In this document: positions 56,944-64,000 of the stretch, in pieces
Layout: every line of letters begins with the position of its first letter
Position numbering within the stretch: position 1 is the stretch's first letter
Assembly: GCA_963752965.1 (NCBI GenBank)
Contig: CAVWAJ010000013.1
Coordinates: 434,001 to 498,000, forward strand
DNA length: 64,000 nt
Reading direction: 5' to 3'
DNA from: QHXW01 sp963752965
Lineage (GTDB): Bacteria; Acidobacteriota; Terriglobia; Bryobacterales; Bryobacteraceae
Program-made: the position numbers and the translations under genes
Notes under the pieces: model-generated
Databases searched by the model: none
What the model was told of the DNA's origin: nothing
What the model saw: the letters and a program-made list of their open reading frames with translations, nothing else

Positions 56944-57648
56944 TCACAAGTTGAGGCGGATCTCCGCGGGTTCCGCAGCGTGCAACGCCAGCCGGACCAA
57001 GCCAGCCGATAAACCAACCAAGACAATTACAATTACCAGAGCTAGTTCCAGAAAGCTCTGGCTTGTCTCGGGAACCGAGAATCGGCGTTTCCATGACCAG
57101 GGCTGGCGGGACAGGTAGAGAAGGATGACCACCAGAAGCAGCAAACCCTGACGCATTCCACGCTTGACGCCGCGGGCGCTGCGCGCGCCGATGGATACGG
57201 TGGCGGCGAAAGAAGCGGCAAACGCAGCGGACGCCAGGCTGATCAGCACCAGACCCACGGCGACGAGCATCGGCGGAGCAACGAAACGCCGCGCCCACAG
57301 GCCAAGGGACATGAGCGCTACTGCCAGAATAAGTATTGCGGAGAGCCAACCGTAGACCGTGGCCGCGCCAACTTTGCCGTACAGCCAGTCGCGAAGCTGC
57401 GCCCGCTCCGAGGGTCTGAGTTCCCGTTCGTTCTCGCTGGCGATGGATTCAGCCACAACCGGCGGTACCAACAACCAAGGCAGGCATGCGTAGATCAGCA
57501 ACACCGGCAACTGCAGCAATTCAAACCTCAGGTACACGGGAGCTGCGATGCCCAGCGTCACCACGCCCAAAACGTAGAATGCCACGCCGGTTGTGCCACC
57601 CATGTGGCGGCGCAGCTTGGTGAGTTCCCAGAGAACGCTCGTGCCCAT
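56944..57648 (-). CDS. Polytopic membrane protein of unknown function
   Basis: 234 residues from ATG 57648, which overlaps the stop of the upstream gene (ATGA). About six membrane helices are visible (near 23-40, 45-65, 100-120, 125-150, 180-198 and 207-228), and a charged loop ENERELRPSERAQLRDW lies between the second and third. It resembles ABC-2-type permease-like or DUF membrane proteins, but no motif is decisive. Its translational coupling to the helical protein suggests that the two work together. Confidence 0.6.
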   Translation of the reverse strand: MGTSVLWELTKLRRHMGGTTGVAFYVLGVVTLGIAAPVYLRFELLQLPVLLIYACLPWLLVPPVVAESIASENERELRPSERAQLRDWLYGKVGAATVYGWLSAILILAVALMSLGLWARRFVAPPMLVAVGLVLISLASAAFAASFAATVSIGARSARGVKRGMRQGLLLLVVILLYLSRQPWSWKRRFSVPETSQSFLELALVIVIVLVGLSAGLVRLALHAAEPAEIRLNL

Positions 57649-58766
57649 CAGCCTTGCATCGCTCCTGCGGCGAAGTGCAGCAAATCGCCACGTTCGCGCG
57701 CGAGATCCCGAAGGCGGCCGAAATCGCTGGCCATTTGGCACAACTGAAACACCGACGGACACGAGAGCTGCGCCGGTTCGATGTCGCGCAGATGTTCCAG
57801 CGAAACGTCGATAGCCTCCGCATAGCGTTCGAGCCGCACGAGCAGTGTCACCAGAGCCTCGGCTGGCCGAGGATCCCTGTGAGCCGCCTTGCTCCGGAAG
57901 TGTGCGATAGCCTCGCCGGCGCCCTCGCCCATCAGCGCCCGCAAGTACACGGCGTAATCGGAGCAGCCATCTTCAAAGGGCGGATCACCGCGATATTGAA
58001 ACATCGGCGACAGGCGCTTGCCGTACTCCGCCAACTCGACTGCCAGCGCCAGGGTTTCGCGGTCATCCACCTCAAGGCTGAAGCCAAGAATCGAAACCAG
58101 GTGCGAGGTATCGACGTAGTAATCGTACTCGCCGAAGAGCCAATCGCGCCTGGCAATCAGTTCTGGCACGCTGCGGGTTTCTGGCGCCACGCCTTCCACT
58201 TTTGCGATCGCGCGCTGGAGACCCTCGACCAATTCGCGGTGCAACGTGCGGACCAGAAGCCGGACGCAGTCTCCGCGCGTTTGAGGATCGGGGTACTGGC
58301 CGAGGAAGGTGATCGCGCGGCAAATACCAAAATTAGCCAGAATCAGCTCGAAGCCTTTGCGCGGATGCACGCGCTCGTGCAATGCGATCTCGATGATGGC
58401 TTCCTGATTTTCAGCGGGTGCGACGTTTTCGATGGCTGCGGCCACGGGCGCGTTTTCGCCAATGGCGCGAAAATAGGGCCACGCGCGGGCGATCTCGCCA
58501 TCGGCCAGAAACAATCCGCCCACTTCACGCGCTGCCTCGATGTACGCGCGTTCATGCGCTGTGCGTTTGTCTTCGGGCAGACCTTCGAGAGGGCCGTTTT
58601 GTACCAGCGGCAACCCGAGTGCGTGGCGGCTTTGCATGACCCGCGCTTCAAAGAGCAGCGGATATTTCTTCTCTTCGCGAAATTTTCCGATCAGCAGCTC
58701 GAGGCCGGCCTGCGGGCCGTAGGAACGGAAAGCCGCGTCGAGCGCGTCGAACAGATCGTCCGGCAT
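57648..58766 (-). CDS. Helical-repeat protein of unknown function
   Basis: 372 residues from ATG 58766; the longer frame to 58832 is less likely. The protein is wholly soluble and helical, with TPR-like alternation (FRAIGENAPVAAAIENVAP, LRALMGEGAGEAIAHFRSKA, RYAEAIDVSLEHLRDI). A region HERVHPRKGFELILANFGICRAITFL carries several charged residues and may be an active or binding site. I recognise no family. TATCAT ends nine bases before the start, and the ATGA overlap with the membrane-protein gene downstream suggests a two-component unit. Confidence 0.65.
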   Translation of the reverse strand: MPDDLFDALDAAFRSYGPQAGLELLIGKFREEKKYPLLFEARVMQSRHALGLPLVQNGPLEGLPEDKRTAHERAYIEAAREVGGLFLADGEIARAWPYFRAIGENAPVAAAIENVAPAENQEAIIEIALHERVHPRKGFELILANFGICRAITFLGQYPDPQTRGDCVRLLVRTLHRELVEGLQRAIAKVEGVAPETRSVPELIARRDWLFGEYDYYVDTSHLVSILGFSLEVDDRETLALAVELAEYGKRLSPMFQYRGDPPFEDGCSDYAVYLRALMGEGAGEAIAHFRSKAAHRDPRPAEALVTLLVRLERYAEAIDVSLEHLRDIEPAQLSCPSVFQLCQMASDFGRLRDLARERGDLLHFAAGAMQG

Positions 58767-58775
58767 GCTGCCGAT

Positions 58776-58781
58776 ATGATA
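58776..58781 (-). promoter_or_regulatory. -10-like TATCAT box, leaderless type
   Basis: TATCAT on the minus strand ends nine bases before ATG 58766, with no Shine-Dalgarno. It supports this start and an independent promoter after galT. Confidence 0.35.
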
Positions 58782-58812
58782 GCGCGCAGACAGTGAATAG
58801 GAGCGGACAGGG

Positions 58813-59817
58813 CTACCCCAGCCCAACCTCACGCAAGAACTTCGCGGATTCTTCCGGCGGCGTGGGATTGATATAGACTCCGGTACCCCACTCGAACCCC
58901 GCCATCTTCGTCAGCCGCGGCATGATTTCGATGTGCCAATGGTAGTGCGGCATCGCGGCTTCCTGCGCGGGCGCCGTGTGCATCAGGAAATTGTAGGCAG
59001 GCTTCTCCAGCGTCTTGTCGAGCTTGCGCAGCGTCGAGCGCAGCACCCAGGCGAGGTTTTGCAAGTCCGGCGCGTCGCATTGCTCGAAATGCGAATCGTG
59101 GCGCTTGGGAATGATCCAGGTTTCGAACGGAAACCGCGCGGCGTAAGGCTCAATCGCCACGAAGCGCTCGGTCTCGGTTACCAATCGCGCGCTCGCCTGA
59201 GTTTCCTGCCGGACGATATCGCAAAACACACAGCGCTCTTTGAAGTTGTAATACACCTGCGCGCCGTCCAGTTCTTCCCTCACGCGCTTGGGGATCACCG
59301 GCAGTGCAATGAGCTGCGAATGCGGATGTTCGAGCGTGGCGCCGGCATGTTCGCCGTGGTTCTTGAACAACAGAATGTAGCGCAGGCGGTGGTCCTTCTT
59401 GAGGTCAAGCACGCGCTCGCGAAATGCCCAGAGCACGTCCTCCACCTGTTTTTCGCCCAGCGTCGCCAGTGTCGCGGTGTGATCGGGCGTCTCGATAATC
59501 ACCTCGTGTGCGCCAATGCCCGACATCCGGTCGAACATCCCGTCCCCCTGGCGGGCCAAATCGCCTTCAATGCCGAGCACGGGAAACTTGTTCGGGATCA
59601 CGCGCAACGACCAGCCCGGCTGGTTGGGCCCTCCATTTCGGCGATACGCTAGCACCTCGGGGGGCGTCTTCTGCTCTTTGCCGTAGCAGAAGGGGCAGAA
59701 GCGCGACGACGCGGAAACGACAACCGGGTCGCGGGTGAAATCGGAGGGGCGGCGTGCACGGTCAGTAGCAATGATGACCCAGCGGCCCGTGATGGGGTCC
59801 TTACGAAGTTCTGGCAA
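58813..59817 (-). CDS. galT: Galactose-1-phosphate uridylyltransferase
   Basis: 334 residues starting at TTG. It swaps UMP between UDP-glucose and galactose-1-phosphate in the Leloir pathway. The HIT-superfamily motif HPHSQ places the nucleophilic His at 166 (His164-Pro-His166), as in the Escherichia coli enzyme, and HYHWHIEI appears later. N-terminal Cys residues (CPFCYGKE) fit the zinc site. No galK or galE is adjacent. Confidence 0.95.
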   Translation of the reverse strand: MPELRKDPITGRWVIIATDRARRPSDFTRDPVVVSASSRFCPFCYGKEQKTPPEVLAYRRNGGPNQPGWSLRVIPNKFPVLGIEGDLARQGDGMFDRMSGIGAHEVIIETPDHTATLATLGEKQVEDVLWAFRERVLDLKKDHRLRYILLFKNHGEHAGATLEHPHSQLIALPVIPKRVREELDGAQVYYNFKERCVFCDIVRQETQASARLVTETERFVAIEPYAARFPFETWIIPKRHDSHFEQCDAPDLQNLAWVLRSTLRKLDKTLEKPAYNFLMHTAPAQEAAMPHYHWHIEIMPRLTKMAGFEWGTGVYINPTPPEESAKFLREVGLG

Positions 59818-59910
59818 TTTCGATGAAAGCCCTTTACCGCGCAGGCATTCGTGGGCTGCGCGCCGGAATGTTCAAGAACATGCACAGGCGACAAAGCCTG
59901 CGACAGGCCA

Positions 59911-60345
59911 TTATAGCGTCCGCTTGGCACCGAAGGCATCCCTCAAGAGCCCGATGGCTGGCGGGCGAGTCAACAAGATGCTGACAATATCGAACCGCAC
60001 GGCCCCCCAGTCCACCCCGGCGCGCCGGGCATAATCGCGCGCGGCGCGCTCGATGTACGCCTGCTTTTCCGCATCCACCGCCCGATCCGGCGTCCCGAAC
60101 TCATCCGTGGCCCGCGTTTTCACCTCGATGAAAGCGAGCTGATCCTTTTCCCATGCGATCAGATCGATCTCGCCAGCCCCGGCACGTGGCCGATAGTTTC
60201 GCGCCACGATGGTGAATCCCTGGCGCCGGAGGAAGCGATGGGCCAAGTCCTCTCCGCGACGGCCAGTGGCGAAATCGGGGTCGGCGCGACGACGGCGCGC
60301 GTGGTGGCGGGCTCGATCGGCTAGGCGGTAGAGGAGGGAGAGCAC
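59911..60345 (-). CDS. YraN/UPF0102 endonuclease-like protein
   Basis: 144 residues starting at GTG with GAGG eight bases upstream. The core GEDLAHRFLRRQGF, RPRAGAGEIDLIAWEKDQLAFIEVKTR has the PD-(D/E)XK arrangement (Asp in EIDLI, Glu-x-Lys in EVKTR). The family is linked to DNA repair or processing but is little studied. The 93 bases between it and galT show nothing I can identify. Confidence 0.9.
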   Translation of the reverse strand: MLSLLYRLADRARHHARRRRADPDFATGRRGEDLAHRFLRRQGFTIVARNYRPRAGAGEIDLIAWEKDQLAFIEVKTRATDEFGTPDRAVDAEKQAYIERAARDYARRAGVDWGAVRFDIVSILLTRPPAIGLLRDAFGAKRTL

Positions 60346-60425
60346 GGCAGAGCCTCAACAGCAAGGTGCCTCGGCGTCGCGCGAAATCTCGGCGAAAGTC
60401 ACGAAGCACTGATCCGGAAAAGCGA

Positions 60426-60833
60426 CTACACAACCACTGGCACGAGCTTTGACTCAACGATGCGCTGGTCCGAGGTCACGAGGCGGAGCCTTTGGACTCG
60501 TGCCGTCGCGACAATCGCACGATCCGCGGGATCGCGCAGACTGCCAAGCCCAGCGACTTCCGCGGCAACTTGACAAGTCAACGGAAGGATCTGGAACACG
60601 GGGCTCTGCAAGTCCTCAAACAACTCCTCGATCGCAACTCTCAACCCGAGTTTTCCTGCGCTGCCTAGAACCGCGATCTCCAGCAGGCTAATTGCGCTCA
60701 GCGCGACCGGCTCCGCATGACGAGCCGCGGCCTCAAGCACCCGGCTCTGTTCTCGCGAGAGCTGTCTGTGGTCTGTCAGCCAGCGAACCAATATGTGGGT
60801 GTCCAGAAGTAGGCGGGGGAACGATCGGTTCAC
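60426..60833 (-). CDS. vapC: VapC-type PIN-domain toxin
   Basis: 135 residues from GTG 60833, overlapping the antitoxin stop (GTGA, 60830-60833). The PIN acidic residues are in place: Asp11 in LLLDTHILV, Glu52 in ISLLEIA, Asp101/Asp104 in LRDPADRAIVATA and Asp122 in TSDQRI. It should be a magnesium-dependent ribonuclease; VapC toxins cut tRNA or rRNA. The upstream frame to 60914 is the antitoxin coding region in another frame and is not used. Confidence 0.92.
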   Translation of the reverse strand: MNRSFPRLLLDTHILVRWLTDHRQLSREQSRVLEAAARHAEPVALSAISLLEIAVLGSAGKLGLRVAIEELFEDLQSPVFQILPLTCQVAAEVAGLGSLRDPADRAIVATARVQRLRLVTSDQRIVESKLVPVVV

Positions 60834-61081
60834 CCTTGATCCTTCACCACGTCCCACAGACCTGACATATCCACGTTCACGATGTCGCCCACGATCTCGC
60901 ACTTTCCGGCCCAAGTATTTGCAGGCGACTTCCAGGCCGCTCGACTAGCCCGGCCCAGAACCGCGACGGGACGGCCACGGCGAGTGATGGTGACCTGCCC
61001 ACCTTGCTGCTCGATCTCATCAAGGTAGGCGAGGCACTTGGCTTTGAACTCCGTCGCGCTCACCGTACGGTACTTTATCAT
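60830..61081 (-). CDS. Phd/YefM-type antitoxin
   Basis: 83 residues. The N-terminal half (SATEFKAKCLAYLDEIEQQGGQVTITRRGRPVAVL) is the Phd/YefM DNA-binding fold; the C-terminal tail (SGLWDVVKDQG) would block the toxin active site. It should repress its own promoter with the toxin as co-repressor. A -10-like box and a perfect palindrome lie directly upstream. Confidence 0.92.
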   Translation of the reverse strand: MIKYRTVSATEFKAKCLAYLDEIEQQGGQVTITRRGRPVAVLGRASRAAWKSPANTWAGKCEIVGDIVNVDMSGLWDVVKDQG

Positions 61082-61090
61082 CTAAAGCCT

Positions 61091-61096
61091 ATGATA
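61091..61096 (-). promoter_or_regulatory. -10-like TATCAT box of the toxin-antitoxin operon
   Basis: TATCAT on the minus strand ends nine bases before the antitoxin ATG. A 17-base spacer would put the -35 (GTCAGA) at 61114-61119, inside the palindrome at 61105-61124. Confidence 0.5.
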
Positions 61097-61104
61097 CCAG
61101 AACA

Positions 61105-61124
61105 ATATGGTCATCTGACCATAT
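61105..61124. promoter_or_regulatory. Perfect palindrome, likely autoregulatory operator
   Basis: ATATGGTCA, a two-base TC spacer and TGACCATAT form a perfect nine-base inverted repeat. It begins 24 bases upstream of the antitoxin ATG and covers the expected -35 of its promoter. It lies just past the stop of the methyltransferase gene. This is the size and position expected for a Phd/VapB-type operator. Confidence 0.75.
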
Positions 61125-61125
61125 C

Positions 61126-61680
61126 TCACTTCAGCACCTCAAACTCAAACTCCATCACTTTTCCGCGCACGACATAGCAAAGGTAATATTCCCAAAACCT
61201 CCGGTAACGCGGAAAATGGTTCACCAGAAATTCGAATCCCAGCCACCGCCAGAATGCCAGCAGCTTCACGCGCACCGAAATCTCGCGGAACCGCGCTTTC
61301 GAGTAGTACCCGAAGCCGCCGTGGTCAGGGCCGAAATAGCGGAAGGAAAAACTGTTCAGATGGCTGCGATGCGTCGGATCGCAGAACGAGCTGAAATCGG
61401 TATAGTGCGGCGTCTCGATGCGCACCGTGCCGCCCGGTCGTGCGAGGCGATGAAACTCCTCCATGGAAGCGATCACGTCGTCAACGTGCTCAATGACGTG
61501 AATCGCCGTTACTCGGTCGAAACTGTTATCGCGGAAGGGATACGGTGTGCGGTTGAGATCGCACAGGACGTCGGCCCGGCTTGCTGGATTGCGATCGATA
61601 CCGATCGCGCCCGGCTGCTTGTTGATGCCGCAGCCGACGTCCAGCGTTCTTACGTTTCGTGGATTGTGATTTTCAGGCAC
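61126..61680 (-). CDS. Class I SAM-dependent methyltransferase
   Basis: 184 residues starting at GTG, overlapping the end of the aminotransferase gene by 31 bases. SAM motif I is LDVGCGINKQPGAIGID, then CDLNRTPYPFRDNSFDRV and HVIEHVDDV. The DFSSFCDPTHRSHLNSFSF segment is typical of small methyltransferases near surface-polysaccharide genes. The substrate is unknown. A palindromic operator starts two bases after its stop. Confidence 0.85.
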   Translation of the reverse strand: MPENHNPRNVRTLDVGCGINKQPGAIGIDRNPASRADVLCDLNRTPYPFRDNSFDRVTAIHVIEHVDDVIASMEEFHRLARPGGTVRIETPHYTDFSSFCDPTHRSHLNSFSFRYFGPDHGGFGYYSKARFREISVRVKLLAFWRWLGFEFLVNHFPRYRRFWEYYLCYVVRGKVMEFEFEVLK

Positions 61681-63008
61681 TCTTCGAGTACGTCAACGGC
61701 GAACGCAGCCTGGTCCCGCGTGATCACCAGCGGCGGGCACAACCGAATGGTATTCTCTCCCGCCCCCAGCACCAAGAGGCCGCGCTCGAACGCCAACTGT
61801 AGCACACGGTTGCGGGCAACCGGCGCACGTTCCCGCGTCTGCTGATCGCGCACCAGCTCAATTCCAATCATGAGCCCTAACCCGCGGACCTCGCCTACAA
61901 TCGGGTACCGCGCCGGCCAGTCACGCAGCCGGTCCATGATATAGGCGCCGATGTTCGCCGCGTTCGCGACCAGCTCCTGTTCCAGCAGCTCGATGGTCAC
62001 CAGCGCCGCGGCGCACGAAACCGGGTTGCCTCCAAACGTGGAAGCATGCGCCCCCGGCGGCCAAGTCATCAAATCCGCGCGCGCAACGGTAGCCCCCAGA
62101 GGTAAACCACTGGCAATTCCTTTCGCCACCGCCAGAATGTCCGGCGCGGCGTGAAAATGCTCCGCCGCCCACATCTTCCCGGTCCGGCCCATCCCCGACT
62201 GCACTTCGTCGAAAACGAGCAGCATACCAAAACGCTTGGCGATGCGCGCCAGTTCGTCAAAGAATTTTTGCGGCGGCACAACGTAGCCGCCCTCACCCTG
62301 CACCGGCTCGACAACAATCGCCGCCACTTCGTCGGCCGGGAGGATCGTTTTCACCAACTGGTCCTCAATCACCTTCGCACACTCGACCGCGCAAGTGTCC
62401 GGCGATTTGCCATAAGCGCACCGGTAGCAATACGCATACGGAATGTGGTGCACGCCCGGCATCAGCGGGCTGAACCCGCGGCGCTGCACCGGCTTGCTTG
62501 CCGTCAACGCCAGCGATCCCAGCGTGCGCCCGTGAAACGCGCCCAGGAACGCGATGAACTTCTCGCGCCCCGTCGCATAGCGCGCCAGCTTAAGCGCAGC
62601 TTCAATCGCCTCAGTACCCGAATTGCCGAAAGAAACGCGCCGCTCTCCGCCGCCAGGCGCAAGTGCCGCCAGCTTCTCCGCCAGTTCCACCATGTTTTCG
62701 TAATAGAAGTCGGTGCCCGACATGTGCACCAACTGCGCCGCCTGCCGTTGAATCGCTTCTACGACCTTGCGATGGCAATGCCCCGTCGCCACCACAGCGA
62801 TGCCCGCGTTGAAATCCAGGAACCGGTTTCCGTCGACGTCTTCGACGATGGCGCCTTCCCCGCGGCTGGCTACCAGCGGATAGGCACGAGTGTAGGACGG
62901 CGAGACTACCTTCTGATCCCGCTCGATGATCTTCTGCGCGCGCGGCCCCGGCAGCGCGCCATGAACCATCGGCAGGTCCGGACGAACCGCATCCAGCGTG
63001 CTCTTCAT
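61650..63008 (-). CDS. Class III aminotransferase, 4-aminobutyrate type
   Basis: 452 residues from ATG 63008, with GGAGGG just upstream; the TTG at 63020 overlaps that site and is rejected. PLP enzyme with GNSGTEAIEAALKLAR (129-144), Asp267 in FDEVQSGMGRTG and catalytic Lys296 in AVAKGIASG. A Cys cluster CYRC...CAVEC (Cys194, Cys197, Cys206, Cys210) resembles the Fe-S or metal site of some GABA transaminases. Donor range may include GABA, 5-aminovalerate or other omega-amines. TACAAT at 63125-63130 (minus strand) may be its -10. Confidence 0.92.
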   Translation of the reverse strand: MKSTLDAVRPDLPMVHGALPGPRAQKIIERDQKVVSPSYTRAYPLVASRGEGAIVEDVDGNRFLDFNAGIAVVATGHCHRKVVEAIQRQAAQLVHMSGTDFYYENMVELAEKLAALAPGGGERRVSFGNSGTEAIEAALKLARYATGREKFIAFLGAFHGRTLGSLALTASKPVQRRGFSPLMPGVHHIPYAYCYRCAYGKSPDTCAVECAKVIEDQLVKTILPADEVAAIVVEPVQGEGGYVVPPQKFFDELARIAKRFGMLLVFDEVQSGMGRTGKMWAAEHFHAAPDILAVAKGIASGLPLGATVARADLMTWPPGAHASTFGGNPVSCAAALVTIELLEQELVANAANIGAYIMDRLRDWPARYPIVGEVRGLGLMIGIELVRDQQTRERAPVARNRVLQLAFERGLLVLGAGENTIRLCPPLVITRDQAAFAVDVLEECLKITIHET

Positions 63009-63124
63009 AAAACCCTCCAAATTTCTTGTCTTCTTACCTGGAACAGACGGACCAGTGAGGAGGATTACTAATCAGAACCAAATAGGCTGGGGCGCGCGTT
63101 GGCGGGCCGGAACTCCATACTTTT

Positions 63125-63153
63125 ATTGTACAGAAGCCAATTGATAAAGCCAG
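63125..63153 (-). promoter_or_regulatory. Possible promoter of the aminotransferase
   Basis: Read on the minus strand, CTGGCT, a 17-base spacer and TACAAT. It would give a leader of about 110 bases before ATG 63008. The -35 match is weak. The rest of the gap 63009-63222 shows GC-rich palindromic bases (GCCGGCCGGC) but no gene. Confidence 0.3.
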
Positions 63154-63209
63154 CGTATATTCGCGGGCGCCGGCCGGCACCGGGGGGATACTTTCGCCGC
63201 CTGCGGGAA

Positions 63210-63215
63210 TACAAT
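63210..63215 (+). promoter_or_regulatory. -10-like TACAAT box, leaderless type
   Basis: TACAAT ends seven bases before the ATG at 63223. No -35 match is evident. The CAGGGGC bases between box and ATG are too close to the start to act as a normal ribosome binding site. Confidence 0.45.
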
Positions 63216-63222
63216 CAGGGGC

Positions 63223-64000
63223 ATGAATTATAAGATCTTAGTCGTGTTACTAGCTTGCAGCGCCGGGTGGGCGCAGAATCTGCCTATGTTCCGTGGCGGG
63301 CTCGACCACACCGGTGTCTATCTCGGAGCGGCCCCCCGTAACGTTCCAAAGTTGAAGTGGCAATTCGCCAGCGGAGGTCCAGTGATTTCTTCACCTGCCG
63401 TGGTGAATGGAACCGTCTACGTCGGCAGCATGGACCACAACCTCTACGCGCTCGACGTTGAGACCGGCAAACCCAAATGGAAATTCCCTACCGAGAGTTC
63501 GATCTCTTCGTCGCCAGCCGTCTCTGACGGCCTCGTGTACTTCGGAAGCTACGATGGCAATTTTTATGCCGTCGACGCAGAAACCGGCAAACTTAAGTGG
63601 AAATTCGAGACTGCGGGTGAGCGCCGCTTTTCGCACAGGAACCTTCACGGAGTGCAACCTTCCGGCGAAATCAGCACCGACCCTTGGGATTTCTACTTAT
63701 CTTCCCCCGCCGTCTTCCACGGAGCCGTTTACTTCGGGAGCGGTGACAGTTACGTATACGCACTAGATGCCGCTACCGGGTCTTTGAAATGGAAGTTCCG
63801 CACCGGCGATGTTGTGCATGCCTCGCCGGCAATCGCGGACGACACCGTATATGTGGGGTCCTGGGACAGCATGCTGTACGCGCTCGAAGCCGAGACCGGC
63901 AAAGGGAAGTGGGGCTTTCAAGCGGGCTTCGATCCGCAAACCGGCAACCAGCAGGGCTTCCAGTCGTCCCCGGCGGTTTCGGCCGGCGTGGTTTACGTGG
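63223..64000 (+). CDS. Exported PQQ-type beta-propeller protein, 3' end outside window
   Basis: About 259 codons visible. A signal peptide (about 1-18, ending GWAQ) leads into PQQ-like blades. Each blade follows the same pattern: SSPAVVNGTVYVGS, LYALDVETGKPKWKF, then the next SSPAVSDGLVYFGS, and so on. At least four blades are present before the window ends. Proteins of this kind are BamB-like scaffolds or the beta-propeller part of quinoprotein dehydrogenases; the visible part has no catalytic PQQ signature. Periplasmic. Confidence 0.88.
   Translation, partial: MNYKILVVLLACSAGWAQNLPMFRGGLDHTGVYLGAAPRNVPKLKWQFASGGPVISSPAVVNGTVYVGSMDHNLYALDVETGKPKWKFPTESSISSSPAVSDGLVYFGSYDGNFYAVDAETGKLKWKFETAGERRFSHRNLHGVQPSGEISTDPWDFYLSSPAVFHGAVYFGSGDSYVYALDAATGSLKWKFRTGDVVHASPAIADDTVYVGSWDSMLYALEAETGKGKWGFQAGFDPQTGNQQGFQSSPAVSAGVVYV

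Noticed and set aside
59818..59910. Small RNA or peptide between galT and the YraN gene
   Set aside because: The 93 bases have no clear hairpin, ribosome binding site or promoter that I could support.

Overview
The window is gene-dense, GC-rich bacterial chromosome with no mobile element, CRISPR array, rRNA or tRNA that I can see. Several gene types together suggest an Acidobacteriota member, probably close to Solibacter/Bryobacterales: an Oar-like TonB-dependent receptor with an N-terminal carboxypeptidase-regulatory domain, a CHASE2 histidine kinase, a large MoxR/VWA block, a two-permease MacAB-like exporter, and a DUF4337 protein. That placement is inference from gene content, not from a marker phylogeny.

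Layout. 1-5318 (minus strand): 3'-truncated arginine decarboxylase speA, a polytopic membrane protein, thiC, an unannotated 21-residue lysine-rich micro-protein with its own promoter, and a GT2-like membrane glycosyltransferase. 5422-10837 (plus): Xaa-Pro aminopeptidase, a CHASE2 sensor kinase and its NtrC-type sigma-54 response regulator, and a TIM-barrel sugar isomerase. 11049-23737 (plus): a seven-gene block of VWA/GATase-like membrane protein, caspase/C13-like protein without a catalytic Cys, TPR-gluzincin, MoxR ATPase, DUF58, BatA-like VWA protein, and a giant Gln-rich coiled-coil membrane protein. 23835-27176: siroheme nitrite/sulfite reductase and purH. 27182-32361 (minus): DUF4337 protein, orphan ribbon-helix-helix regulator, and a four-gene MacAB-like ABC exporter. 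32393-34262: tadA, then (minus) an ArsA/Get3-family ATPase with a C-terminal HSP20-like domain and a 74-residue Cys-containing partner. 34306-46600: TonB-dependent receptor, glycerophosphodiesterase, a lipoprotein M49 peptidase, cytochrome c, SDR, GntR regulator, a secreted unknown, a beta-CASP metallo-hydrolase and a GT-C-like membrane protein. 46649-56926 (plus): a coiled-coil membrane protein, then rimP-nusA-infB-ylxP-rbfA running directly into apbE-hemE-hemG. 56944-63008 (minus): a membrane protein/helical protein pair, galT, a YraN nuclease-like protein, a VapBC-type toxin-antitoxin pair with a palindromic operator, a methyltransferase and a class III aminotransferase. The window ends inside a PQQ-type beta-propeller protein.

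How the genes work together. Long operons are translationally coupled by ATGA/GTGA overlaps, most clearly in the MoxR/VWA block, the exporter and the rimP-hemG block. Many genes that begin a transcription unit have no Shine-Dalgarno but carry a TANNNT box ending 7-9 bases before the start codon, which points to leaderless mRNAs; several start codons here were chosen on that basis.

No gap between genes exceeds 300 bases. The largest are 47603-47871 (hairpin, promoter and rimP leader), 63009-63222 and 10838-11048.
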